From assembly GCF_018502485.1 (NCBI RefSeq), contig NZ_CP075546.1: DNA of 64,000 nucleotides; one strand, written 5' to 3'. Under the pieces are notes generated by a model. That model worked only from the letters and a program-made list of their open reading frames with translations, was not told the origin of the DNA and did no database searches. Below are positions 17,482 to 25,947 of this stretch, piece by piece. How positions within the stretch are numbered: position 1 is the first letter of the stretch; each line of letters opens with the position of its first letter. The stretch is from Methanospirillum purgamenti. GTDB taxonomy: Archaea; Halobacteriota; Methanomicrobia; Methanomicrobiales; Methanospirillaceae. The position numbers were made by a program, and so were the translations under genes.

Positions 17482-17880
17482 ATGATACACATCCAGAAAG
17501 AACCGATAGACACCTCACACCTGTTTGATCTTATCTCCCCAGAGACAGGAGCTTTGGTCCTCTTTGCCGGAACAGTCCGGGCAGATGGAATGGATCATCT
17601 CCTGTTTGAAACGGATATTGATGAGGCTGAAAAAGAACTTGAAATCATTGTAAAAGAGGCTGATTCAAGATGGGGCCCTATTCGTGCACAGGTGACTCAC
17701 CGGTATGGACAGATGCACATAGGCGAGGTAATTGTCCTGATTGCCGTTGCAGCAGGCCACCGGAATGAAGCATTTTTAGCGGCACGATATATCATCGATG
17801 AATTAAAAACCCGGGTGCCAATCTGGAAAGCAGATGTTTTCAAAGACAAGGTCGCATGGATCCATGGAGAAAAAGAATAA
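17482..17880 (+). CDS. moaE: Molybdopterin synthase catalytic subunit
   Basis: A 132-residue MoaE. The segments GALVLFAGTVRADG, ITHRYG-like VTHRYGQMHIGEV, IAVAAGHRNEAFLAARY, ELKTRVPIWKAD and the terminal WIHGE match the family, including the Arg and Lys residues that bind precursor Z and the MoaD tail. It starts immediately after moaD and overlaps the cysteine desulfurase gene by 17 bases, which ties sulfur mobilisation to cofactor synthesis. Formate dehydrogenase and formylmethanofuran dehydrogenase would be the consumers of the cofactor. Confidence 0.93.
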   Translation: MIHIQKEPIDTSHLFDLISPETGALVLFAGTVRADGMDHLLFETDIDEAEKELEIIVKEADSRWGPIRAQVTHRYGQMHIGEVIVLIAVAAGHRNEAFLAARYIIDELKTRVPIWKADVFKDKVAWIHGEKE

Positions 17881-19036
17881 TCCTGATACCAGTCAGAACT
17901 CAATAATTTATGCTAATAACGCTGCAACTAGCTGGCCGAAACCGCCATCAGTCTTAGCCGCGGTATCACAGGCAGCAGCCGGACCCTATCTTGAACAGGG
18001 AAGAACCACCTTACAGGATGTACCCGACTACCTGTTCGAAACACGAAGAAAACTTGCCAACTTTTTCAATACCAGGGATCCTGATGCATATGTATTTACC
18101 GCAAATGCCACCGATTCACTCAATCTCCTTATTCACGGATTTGCTGCACAGGAGAAAGAACCATTTCATGTCATTACCACGTCATTTGAGCATAATTCAG
18201 TAATCCGCCCTTTGTATGAATTGCAAAAGACGGGCAGGATCTCGGTGACGGTCATTCCTCCAAATTCAAACGGGGTAATCGATCCTGACGATGTAAGTGG
18301 GGCTATTCGGGATGATACAAAACTTGGGATCATCTCTCATGCAGGAAATGTAACCGGAACAGTTCAGAATATCAAAGAAATCTCCCGCATCATGGATGAA
18401 GCAGACACTTTTTCCATCATTGACGGAGCGCAGAGTGCCGGGCAGATACCTGTCGATCTCTCAACGACATCTTGTGATGCATTTGTCTTTACCGGCCACA
18501 AGTATCTTTTTGGAGTTCCAGGAACCGGGGGGTTCTTTCTCAGAAGTCCTGACCAGATTTACCCGGTACGACAGGGGGGTACCGGGACAGATTCGTCTTC
18601 ACCAGTTCAGCCGGAATCAATGCCTGAACGATTTGAAGCCGGGACACCAAATTTTCCAGGTATTGCAGGACTTGCAGCGGGCATTGCATTTGTTCAGGAT
18701 ATCGGGATAGAATCCATTCAAAAGAAGTCTATGGGAATGATCTCTGACCTGATTCAGCAGCTGCACAACATCAAAGGAGTATCCTTACTCCATGAAAACC
18801 CGCAGACACCCCTTGTGTCGTTTCAGATACCCGGGCTCGATCCTAATGATATCGGGTACATCCTTGCTAAAGCATTCCGGATCATCTCAAGAAGTGGTCT
18901 CCACTGTGCACCGTGGATTCACTCCCGCCTTACAGAGGGAAAAGGGGCTGTACGTATCAGTTTATCATACATGAACACTCCTGAGGAGTGTGCTCAGATA
19001 GCTGATGCTATCAACGCACTATGCCAGTCAGTATGA
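17864..19036 (+). CDS. Cysteine desulfurase family protein (class V aminotransferase)
   Basis: A 390-residue PLP enzyme of the NifS/SufS superfamily. IYANNAATSWPKPPSV opens the domain, DGAQSAGQIPVDL carries the cofactor Asp, FTGHKYLFGVPGTGG the PLP lysine and RSGLHCAPWIH the catalytic Cys. The HCAPW loop and short WPKP start fit the subfamily often labelled cysteine desulfurase family protein in anaerobes, distinct from SufS and NifS. I start at the ATG 17864, inside the end of moaE; the frame opens 30 bases earlier. Position behind moaD-moaE suggests it supplies persulfide sulfur to the MoaD carrier. Confidence 0.88.
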   Translation: MEKKNNPDTSQNSIIYANNAATSWPKPPSVLAAVSQAAAGPYLEQGRTTLQDVPDYLFETRRKLANFFNTRDPDAYVFTANATDSLNLLIHGFAAQEKEPFHVITTSFEHNSVIRPLYELQKTGRISVTVIPPNSNGVIDPDDVSGAIRDDTKLGIISHAGNVTGTVQNIKEISRIMDEADTFSIIDGAQSAGQIPVDLSTTSCDAFVFTGHKYLFGVPGTGGFFLRSPDQIYPVRQGGTGTDSSSPVQPESMPERFEAGTPNFPGIAGLAAGIAFVQDIGIESIQKKSMGMISDLIQQLHNIKGVSLLHENPQTPLVSFQIPGLDPNDIGYILAKAFRIISRSGLHCAPWIHSRLTEGKGAVRISLSYMNTPEECAQIADAINALCQSV

Positions 19037-19096
19037 CATGCCAGGCAAAAGTGGCAACATGCACCCAGGGAATAAGGAATGCTCTTATACCCCTAC

Positions 19097-20080
19097 TTAT
19101 ATTGTTTTATCCATTACCGGACTGCATTCAGTTTTTTCTTGAGAAATCTTCCAGTCCCAGGGATCATGGATAACAGTTATCTCAACATCAGAAACCCAGG
19201 GGATGAGGCGTACCCGTGCTGAAGCCTGGTCTATGAGATAGTCCTGAAGCGGGCATGCATCGCAGTTAATTTCCATTTCTATTTTAACCAGTGTGTCTGA
19301 AATCGTAATTGATCTGATCAGGTCAACATCAACGATATTATGCCCGATTTCAGGATCAATCACCTGCCTTAAGGCATTCAGGACTTCAGATTCCCTGTCT
19401 CCGGAGATTTTAATATCCACTCCGCCTTTCAAAAGTGCATTCTCTCGTTCAAGTCTGAATATCCGATCTTCAAGGACCTGCTGACGCTCAAGAAGTCTGC
19501 TAAGAACCCGTAAGGTGGGATCCGGCATGGCAGAATCGCGAATATTGTCCTGAGTTGTGTACTTCTCGAGGCCGGCAATACGGCCAGGAACCCCTACAAC
19601 AGTGGCTCCGGGAGGCACATCACGGACAACAACCGCTCCTGCGCCAATCTTAGCATATTCTCCCACATGAATCGGTCCTAAGACGGAAGCACCAGAGCCA
19701 ATGACCACTCCTTTGGCTATTGTGGGGTGACGTTTTACATTTTTCAGTGCAGTACCACCAAGAACTACCCCCATGTAAATGAGAACATCATCGCCAACTT
19801 CAGCCGTCTCGCCAATAACCACACCCATCCCATGGTCGATTACCACCCCTCTGCCAATAACTGCACCCGGGTGAATCTCAATCCCGGTAAAAAACCGGGC
19901 AATATGTGACAAAAACCGTCCTGTCAGAAACCGGTTATGAATCCAGGCCTTATGGGCAATACGGTGCAATACCAATGCATGTAATCCCGGGTAGCAGAGG
20001 AGAACCTCAACCATACTTTTTGCAGCCGGATCTTTTGATATAATCGCCTGAATGTCTTCACGTATATGAGATAATACCAT
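19097..20080 (-). CDS. cysE: Serine O-acetyltransferase fused to a DUF59/MIP18-type domain
   Basis: A 327-residue two-domain protein. Residues about 1-175 are CysE: GIEIHPGAVIGRGVVIDHG, VIGETAEVGDDVLIYMGV, GGT and KRHPTIAKGVVIGSGASVLG are hexapeptide-repeat segments with the active-site His and Asp. A helical, coiled-coil-like linker (about 190-230) leads to a DUF59 domain (about 235-315): EVLNALRQVIDPEIGHNIVDVDLI and the Cys motif INCDACPLQDY, followed by WVSDVEITVIHDPWDW. DUF59 proteins (SufT, Cia2/MIP18) act in iron-sulfur maturation. Standard CysE ends after the acetyltransferase, so this fusion is unusual and links cysteine synthesis with cluster assembly. Confidence 0.93.
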   Translation of the reverse strand: MVLSHIREDIQAIISKDPAAKSMVEVLLCYPGLHALVLHRIAHKAWIHNRFLTGRFLSHIARFFTGIEIHPGAVIGRGVVIDHGMGVVIGETAEVGDDVLIYMGVVLGGTALKNVKRHPTIAKGVVIGSGASVLGPIHVGEYAKIGAGAVVVRDVPPGATVVGVPGRIAGLEKYTTQDNIRDSAMPDPTLRVLSRLLERQQVLEDRIFRLERENALLKGGVDIKISGDRESEVLNALRQVIDPEIGHNIVDVDLIRSITISDTLVKIEMEINCDACPLQDYLIDQASARVRLIPWVSDVEITVIHDPWDWKISQEKTECSPVMDKTI

Positions 20081-20312
20081 CCTTGCGTTCCATCTGATGA
20101 ATATTACTGTTGTTTTTAGATTATTTATTCATGGAGTAATAGGCAAACTTCGGATTTTGTTACGTGAAAATCATCAGAAATAAATTAATAAAGAAACGGA
20201 TTGTGCACTCAATACACCACATGATGATATACATAAGACACAAAAAAATCAGGATCAATAATTTTGCCGGCATCATCAAACCTATCATACATAACACCAA
20301 AACTATCCAGGA
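20081..20312. promoter_or_regulatory. Divergent promoter region of cysE and the sulfur carrier gene
   Basis: An AT-rich gap of 232 bases with TATA-like stretches near 20115-20130 (minus direction) and 20180-20190 (plus direction). TGTGCACTC at 20203-20211 loosely resembles the GTGTACTCT arms upstream of the fused PAPS reductase-SufS gene. No perfect dyad was found. Confidence 0.35.
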
Positions 20313-20507
20313 ATGAAACTTATGCTCCCGGATAAATCAGTAATTGAATTATCAGTCCAGGGAAGATCAATCGAGACGATACTAAGCAATCAGGGCATCG
20401 ATCCCTTGACGACATTGATTTCACGGGAGGACGAGATCATCCCGGAAGATACCATTCCGGATGATGAAGATGTTATAAGAGTCATTCGGATCGCCCATGG
20501 CGGATAA
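20313..20507 (+). CDS. ThiS/MoaD-like sulfur carrier ending in Gly-Gly
   Basis: A 64-residue beta-grasp protein ending in IRIAHGG. Small ubiquitin-like proteins of this size with a terminal Gly-Gly act as sulfur carriers and protein modifiers in archaea (SAMPs, TtuB). The coding sequence overlaps the start of the TtuA-like gene by 11 bases, the classic carrier-thiolase arrangement for tRNA 2-thiouridine synthesis. The short length and overlap make it the likely sulfur donor of that enzyme. Confidence 0.85.
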   Translation: MKLMLPDKSVIELSVQGRSIETILSNQGIDPLTTLISREDEIIPEDTIPDDEDVIRVIRIAHGG

Positions 20508-21423
20508 CCAGATATTCTGTGAAAAGTGCGACAAGCCCGCAGTCTACCTTGACCGGGAGCAGGGGATTCATCTCTGCAGAAACCATCTGAAAGAATCTGT
20601 TGAGGATGAAGTTCGAAGGTATCTGAAAACAATCAGACTCCCGGAAACACTCGGGGTTGCATTTTCCGGAGGAAAAGACAGTACTGCCTTACTCAAAGTG
20701 CTGAGTGAAATCAGGAGTGAATTACCCTGCAGAATTATCGCACTTACGGTAGATGAAGGGATAGAAGGCTATCGCCAGGATACAATCAAGGCAGCGACAG
20801 AAACCTGTCTGATACTCGAGGTACCTCACGAGATTATCAGATTCCAGGATCTGTATGGATATTCCCTGGATCATCTGGTATCAGGATCTGAGCGAAATGC
20901 CTGCACTATCTGTGGAATCCTCCGCCGCCGTGCACTCGAAGTACTTGCGCAGAAATGTTCGATCTCCATGATTGCAACCGGGCATAATCAGGATGATCAT
21001 GCCCAGACTGCACTTATGAATGCCATATCTGGAGATGTGAAAAAGGTCTTCACCGGGTATGGATCTTCTTCGTGGTACGCTCAGCGAATCAAACCATTTG
21101 TCTGTGTAAGTGAGAAAGAAGTCACACTGTATGCTCTTCTGAACGGATTATTCAGAGATCTACCCGAATGTCCATATGCTGTCTCTTCACTAAGGGGAGA
21201 GGTCAGGACACTCCTGTACCAGTATGAAAAAAATCATCCTGGAGCAATGAGAAATGCTGCACAATGTGAAGAGAATATCAGAGCAAAATTAGGAGGGACT
21301 TATCAGCAGGAAGCATATAAAACATGTTCAATCTGTGGGTGGCCTGGCTCTGGAATCATTTGCCAGGTATGCATGGTTCTGGGAAAGGATACACACCTTA
21401 ACCCTATGACGAAGGAAAAATGA
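20497..21423 (+). CDS. TtuA/NcsA-type tRNA thiolation enzyme
   Basis: A 308-residue PP-loop ATPase of the TtcA/TtuA/Ncs6 family, which adenylates tRNA uridine (position 54 or 34) for 2-thiolation. An N-terminal zinc knuckle (FCEKCDKP...HLCRNH), the P-loop AFSGGKDSTALL near residue 57, the cluster-Cys pair CTICGILRR near residue 131 with a third Cys in LPECPYAV, ATGHNQDDHAQT and a C-terminal zinc ribbon CSICGWPGSGIICQVC are all present. It therefore has the residues for a catalytic [4Fe-4S] cluster. It overlaps its carrier partner and lies 60 bases before NifS. Confidence 0.93.
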   Translation: MADNQIFCEKCDKPAVYLDREQGIHLCRNHLKESVEDEVRRYLKTIRLPETLGVAFSGGKDSTALLKVLSEIRSELPCRIIALTVDEGIEGYRQDTIKAATETCLILEVPHEIIRFQDLYGYSLDHLVSGSERNACTICGILRRRALEVLAQKCSISMIATGHNQDDHAQTALMNAISGDVKKVFTGYGSSSWYAQRIKPFVCVSEKEVTLYALLNGLFRDLPECPYAVSSLRGEVRTLLYQYEKNHPGAMRNAAQCEENIRAKLGGTYQQEAYKTCSICGWPGSGIICQVCMVLGKDTHLNPMTKEK

Positions 21424-21482
21424 GTAGTATCAATTCAGATACACCTCATCTATAATCAGAACATACATATACTCACGATACA

Positions 21483-22679
21483 ATGGCCAGTCAAAAAACC
21501 ATATACATGGATCACAGCGCCACTACTGCAACAGATCCTGCAGTTGTAGAGGCCATGCTCCCCTGGTACTCGATCAATTATGGAAATCCCTCTTCCTTGT
21601 ACCGCCTTGCCAGGGAATCCAGAACTGCAATTGAGGAAGCCCGGGAAAAAGTTGCAAAAGCCATCGGAGCAAAACAAGATGAAATATTCTTTACCTCCGG
21701 GGGGACCGAATCAGATAACTGGGCACTGAAAGGTGCTGCTTTAGCCCTTCGAAAGAAAGGAAACCATATCATCACTTCTGCTATTGAGCATCATGCAATA
21801 ACACATACCTGTGATTATCTCAAGAAACAGGGTTTTGAGATCACCTATCTTCCGGTGGATGAATTTGGACAGGTTCGAGTTGATGATCTCAAATCTGCAA
21901 TTACCGATAAGACAATTCTTGTATCGGTGATGTTTGCAAATAATGAGATCGGGACGATTCAACCTATTCCCGAGATCGGCGCGGCATGTAGAGAAAGGGG
22001 GATTCTTTTCCACACTGATGCTGTGCAGGTTATTGGCAATCTCCCCATAAATGTTGAATCTATGAACATTGATCTTTTATCATTATCTGCCCACAAATTT
22101 TACGGACCAAAAGGAATTGGAGCACTTTATATCAGGAAAGGAGTCCGTATCGATAATTACCTTCACGGAGGCGGCCAGGAACACAGGAAACGGGCGGGCA
22201 CAGAAAATGTTCCTGGAATTGTAGGCCTCGGTGTTGCAATCGAAAAAGCGGTTTCGAACCTGGAAGTGAAGACTTTACAGATACGGACACTGCGGGATGC
22301 TTTACTCGATCGGATCTTACATGAGATACCAAATACCCGATTAAACGGGCATCGGACTATGCGACTCCCAGGGAATATAAATGTAAGCTTTGATTTTATC
22401 GAGGGTGAATCATTATTATTACTCCTTGACCATTCTGGAATCGCCGCATCGACCGGCAGTGCCTGTTCCTCAGGATCACTTGAGCCTTCCCATGTATTAC
22501 TGGCGATTGGACTTCCAGCAGAAGTCGCCCACGGATCCCTGCGACTCACCCTTGGATTGGAAAATACGAACGAGGATATCAGTTACGCATTTGACGAGAT
22601 TAAAAAAGCGGTTGAACGGTTGAGAGCAATGTCACCGCTTTATGCTGATTACCTGAAAAAGAGGCCTTGCAATGTATAG
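21483..22679 (+). CDS. nifS: NifS/IscS-type cysteine desulfurase
   Basis: A 398-residue group I cysteine desulfurase. IYMDHSATTATDP opens the fold, SAIEHHAITHTCDYL holds the ring-stacking His, LSLSAHKFYGPKGIGALYI the PLP lysine, RAGTENVPGIVG is family-typical, and the catalytic Cys sits in the flexible loop STGSACSSGSLEPSHVL. This loop length distinguishes it from the SufS-like enzymes nearby. The stop overlaps the NifU/IscU gene by 8 bases, so the pair forms a dedicated cluster-assembly unit that supplies iron-sulfur clusters. Confidence 0.95.
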   Translation: MASQKTIYMDHSATTATDPAVVEAMLPWYSINYGNPSSLYRLARESRTAIEEAREKVAKAIGAKQDEIFFTSGGTESDNWALKGAALALRKKGNHIITSAIEHHAITHTCDYLKKQGFEITYLPVDEFGQVRVDDLKSAITDKTILVSVMFANNEIGTIQPIPEIGAACRERGILFHTDAVQVIGNLPINVESMNIDLLSLSAHKFYGPKGIGALYIRKGVRIDNYLHGGGQEHRKRAGTENVPGIVGLGVAIEKAVSNLEVKTLQIRTLRDALLDRILHEIPNTRLNGHRTMRLPGNINVSFDFIEGESLLLLLDHSGIAASTGSACSSGSLEPSHVLLAIGLPAEVAHGSLRLTLGLENTNEDISYAFDEIKKAVERLRAMSPLYADYLKKRPCNV

Positions 22680-23103
22680 CGAAAAAGTAATGGATCATTT
22701 CATGAACCCCCGGAACCAGGGGGAGATCACTGATGCTGATGGCGTCGGAGAGGTAGGAAATCCCACATGTGGAGATATTATGCGGATTTTTCTCACGGTG
22801 AAGGATAATATCATCACCGATGTAAAATTCCAGACATTCGGATGTGGAGCTGCTGTTGCATCAAGCAGTATGGCAACCGAACTCATCAAGGGAAAAACCC
22901 TTGAAGAAGCCTGGGACGTATCCAATAAAGCAGTTGCCGAAGCACTTGAGGGGCTCCCCCCGATCAAGATGCACTGCTCAGTTCTTGCAGAAGAAGGGAT
23001 TCACAAAGCGATAAACGATTACCGGGTTAAGAACGGACTGGAGCCCTGGGAGGAGAAGGAAGGACACACCCACAGTCATGATGAACTGACCTGTGAAGAA
23101 TAA
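22672..23103 (+). CDS. IscU/NifU-type iron-sulfur scaffold
   Basis: A 143-residue scaffold that receives sulfur from NifS and holds a nascent [2Fe-2S] or [4Fe-4S] cluster. Start MYSEKVMDHFMNPRNQGEI is standard. Three cluster Cys positions are visible in GNPTCGDIM, FGCGAAVASSS and MHCSVLAEEGI. The C-terminus is extended by a His- and Glu-rich tail (KEGHTHSHDELTCEE) that could bind metal. Coupled to nifS by overlap. Confidence 0.95.
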   Translation: MYSEKVMDHFMNPRNQGEITDADGVGEVGNPTCGDIMRIFLTVKDNIITDVKFQTFGCGAAVASSSMATELIKGKTLEEAWDVSNKAVAEALEGLPPIKMHCSVLAEEGIHKAINDYRVKNGLEPWEEKEGHTHSHDELTCEE

Positions 23104-23419
23104 CCCGGATATCATTTTTTTTAGCATTTCTGCATATTCGTACGCAGGAATTTCCTGAATAATCTTATCATCCACCTCAATCCTTTCTGAATCGTTTATA
23201 GTGAGAATGTATCCGGTAACTCCCGGGTGTGCATCGCATCAATTAACCCTCGAATTTCACGTTTAAAATAATGGATAATTCATGAGAAAATCATCGATTA
23301 TACCTGACAATTTTGAATGAAATCGTAAATCATATTCAATGATTTACATATGAGCAAATTACGGAATCATGCTTCCATCAGGCCCAACAAATGAAAATGT
23401 GATTATTGTCATGATAAAA
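23104..23419. other. 316-base convergent intergenic region
   Basis: An 8-T run at 23115-23122, 12 bases after the scaffold stop, is a plausible archaeal terminator. The remainder is AT-rich with no dyad, RNA gene or credible open frame seen. Confidence 0.5.
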
Positions 23420-24820
23420 TTACTCAGAACGGACATTCCCCCTGACCATCGAGAAGAATATACCGATAAAACACATGACAGAAAAGATAACAAACCCGAT
23501 ACTCATTGCACTCATGAGTTCATCTGAAACATCTGGGGTTATGTCTACTTTTCCAACCATCACGGCGATGATCATCATCGCGATTCCCATAGAGAGCATC
23601 TGGCCTAAAAGCCGCATCGTCCCCAACGTCCCGGATGCGATGCCATAATACCGCTTTTCCACCGAACTCATAATTGCGTTCGTATTTGGTGACGAAAAGA
23701 GAGCAAAACCAAACCCAAGAACCGCAAGGATTACCATTAGCTCAATCATGGAAGTTTCAGGAGAGAGAAAACTCAGGGAGACAAGCCCTGCAGCAATAAT
23801 CCCCATACCCAGTGAAGATATTTTCGCAGGCTCAATCTTATCAGAAAGACTGCCTGCGTATGAAGAGAAGATCGCCTGAACTATGGGCTGGGTAACGAGA
23901 ATGAACCCGGCCTCCTGCGGATCAAAACCTCTGATATATTGTAGGTACAGGCTGAGAAAGAACGTAATCGCAAAGGTTGAACCGTAATTTATAAGAGCGG
24001 CAACATTTGAGCAGGCAAATACCCGGTTTGTTCTGAACATGGATACCCTGATGAGCGGATACTGCTCCCGGTTTTCGAGCCAGATAAACAGTGTTAACAG
24101 GGTAATTCCCAGTCCAAGTGCTATGAATCCAGTGACATGGGGGAGCTCAGAAAAACCAATCATAACTGCGGTAAGACTACTTCCATAGATGAGAGCTCCT
24201 CTCAGATCAAACCGCTCACCTGCTGCATCTGCCCACTCTCCTTTTAAATAGAACAGGATCAGGGCAATGATAAGGACGCCAATCGGGACATTTATGAGAA
24301 AGATGCTTCGCCACCCAAAATCATCAGTAAGAATGCCTCCGATAAAGGGACCTGCAGAGAGACCAAGGTACACTGAAGTAGTGTAGACACCAAGAGCCTG
24401 ACCACGTCGTGCCGGGGAGGTCACGGATGTCAGAATTGCCACCGCAGTTCCGAAGATCATCGAAGCTCCGATGCCCTGAACAAGGCGAAAACTGATAAGC
24501 ATAATGGATGAGGCCGAGAAGATCATCCCTATAGAGGCTAGAGTAAAGAGTGCTATCCCACCAATCAAGATCTTTTTTCTCCCGAAGATATCCCCTATTC
24601 TGCCGAAAGGAACAAGAAAGATCGCTGATGCCAGAAGATACGCACTGCTAACCCAGCTTAATTCAATAGCATCAAGAGAAAATTCACTGGCAATCGCGGG
24701 CAATGCAATATTTACTGCGGATAAATCAAATGGCGTTAAAAAACCACAAAATACTGCGATTATGAGAGTGCTCAGAGAAATGCCAGGTAACTTCATGAAG
24801 GAATGAAGATATTCCCCCAT
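23420..24820 (-). CDS. MFS transporter, 14-helix DHA2 type
   Basis: A 466-residue major facilitator protein with about 14 membrane helices. Motif A is FGRIGDIFGRKK between helices 2 and 3, motif C-like segments are LGLSAGPFIGGILTD, and FDLSAVNIALPAIASE in helix 1 is typical of DHA2 drug:H+ antiporters (EmrB/QacA type). Motifs indicate proton-coupled export of hydrophobic compounds; the substrate is unknown. It is read on the minus strand just downstream of thiM and converges with the nifS-nifU pair. Confidence 0.92.
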   Translation of the reverse strand: MGEYLHSFMKLPGISLSTLIIAVFCGFLTPFDLSAVNIALPAIASEFSLDAIELSWVSSAYLLASAIFLVPFGRIGDIFGRKKILIGGIALFTLASIGMIFSASSIMLISFRLVQGIGASMIFGTAVAILTSVTSPARRGQALGVYTTSVYLGLSAGPFIGGILTDDFGWRSIFLINVPIGVLIIALILFYLKGEWADAAGERFDLRGALIYGSSLTAVMIGFSELPHVTGFIALGLGITLLTLFIWLENREQYPLIRVSMFRTNRVFACSNVAALINYGSTFAITFFLSLYLQYIRGFDPQEAGFILVTQPIVQAIFSSYAGSLSDKIEPAKISSLGMGIIAAGLVSLSFLSPETSMIELMVILAVLGFGFALFSSPNTNAIMSSVEKRYYGIASGTLGTMRLLGQMLSMGIAMMIIAVMVGKVDITPDVSDELMSAMSIGFVIFSVMCFIGIFFSMVRGNVRSE

Positions 24821-24857
24821 TCCCCATGAAGGTTGTGAATCAGATCACTGATTTCCT

Positions 24858-25652
24858 TTATACTGACCGAGTACGGGCACACCGGTCAACATCATCCGAA
24901 GTGACTGATGCCATATTGTCAAAGAGGCGATATTTAAAAGAGCCAGGACCTGCAGCCTCTGAAGCAGCCCGCTCTCCTGCAATCCCAAACGCAGCAATAC
25001 CTGTGACGGATGCAGAGAGATAATTCTGAGTGACTGCGACACAGGACCCAATAACCGATGCAGCCATACATCCTGTCCCGGATATACGTCCCATAAGGGG
25101 GTGTCCGTTCTCACAAAGAAGAGTCCGGGAACCATCGCTGATGATGTCAGTGGGACCACTCATGACAACCGTACAGCCAAGTCGCTCTGCAAGGACACAG
25201 GTGATATCTGTTGGATCACCGGTCACCCCACCGGAGTCTACACCACGGACCTGTGCCTGTTTCCCAGCAAGGGTTCCTATCTCTCCGGCATTTCCCTTGA
25301 GAACTGAGATGGACAACTCCTGGATCATTCTATGAGCGGTTTTTGTCCGTAAGCTGGTTGCTCCAGCACCGACTGGATCAAGAATGATAGGGATGCCACG
25401 TTTTTCTGCGGCTTTCGCCGCTACAAACATCCGGTCAATCTGGAGGTGATCAAGGGTGCCGATGTTCAGAACGAGAGATCCTGCAAGTGCAACCATCTCC
25501 CCGACTTCTTCTTCTGCGTGTGCCATGACCGGTGAAGCGCCGATACAAAGGGTGATATTGGCACAGTCATTCACCGTGACATAGTTTGTCATATGGTGGA
25601 CAAGGGGTGTTTTTTCCCGGATATCTGAAAGGATTGATCCTAAAATTGTCAT
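24858..25652 (-). CDS. thiM: Hydroxyethylthiazole kinase
   Basis: A 264-residue ribokinase-like enzyme that phosphorylates 4-methyl-5-(2-hydroxyethyl)thiazole in thiamin salvage. PLVHHMTNYVTVNDCANITL, GASPVMAHAEEEV, ILDPVGAGATSLRT, GNAGEIGTLAG and the anion-hole motif GRISGTGCMAASVIG are diagnostic. No other thi genes are adjacent. It is 37 bases upstream of the MFS gene and may share its transcript. It diverges from the fused PAPS reductase-SufS gene across a 295-base gap. Confidence 0.94.
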   Translation of the reverse strand: MTILGSILSDIREKTPLVHHMTNYVTVNDCANITLCIGASPVMAHAEEEVGEMVALAGSLVLNIGTLDHLQIDRMFVAAKAAEKRGIPIILDPVGAGATSLRTKTAHRMIQELSISVLKGNAGEIGTLAGKQAQVRGVDSGGVTGDPTDITCVLAERLGCTVVMSGPTDIISDGSRTLLCENGHPLMGRISGTGCMAASVIGSCVAVTQNYLSASVTGIAAFGIAGERAASEAAGPGSFKYRLFDNMASVTSDDVDRCARTRSV

Positions 25653-25839
25653 AAATATTCAGTATTTCAGGATAAGTCAGCATTGTAGGATAAATTATTT
25701 TGTAATCCGATTGATGGGATCAGGAAACTCCTTACTTTGGACCTACAATCACCAATTCTCAATTCACATAACCGGCCATTTGACTCTTAATATTGAAAAC
25801 GAAGACTATCAGAAAGTTCATTCAATTCAGGCGATTTAA

Positions 25840-25876
25840 TAGTGTACTCTGCATTATCATAATCGAGAGTACACTA
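25840..25876. promoter_or_regulatory. Perfect 11-base inverted repeat upstream of PAPS reductase-SufS fusion
   Basis: TAGTGTACTCT (25840-25850) and its exact complement AGAGTACACTA (25866-25876) are separated by 15 AT-rich bases, about 72 bases before the gene at 25948. Centre-to-centre spacing of 26 bases suits two turns of a helix. It could be an operator for a sulfur- or redox-responsive regulator, or a hairpin in the leader. Confidence 0.55.
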
Positions 25877-25947
25877 ATAATTATTGTCCCATATTCACTG
25901 GACCACTGACAGGTATCTTATCTCCTCACCCCCTATTATTCAATGAA

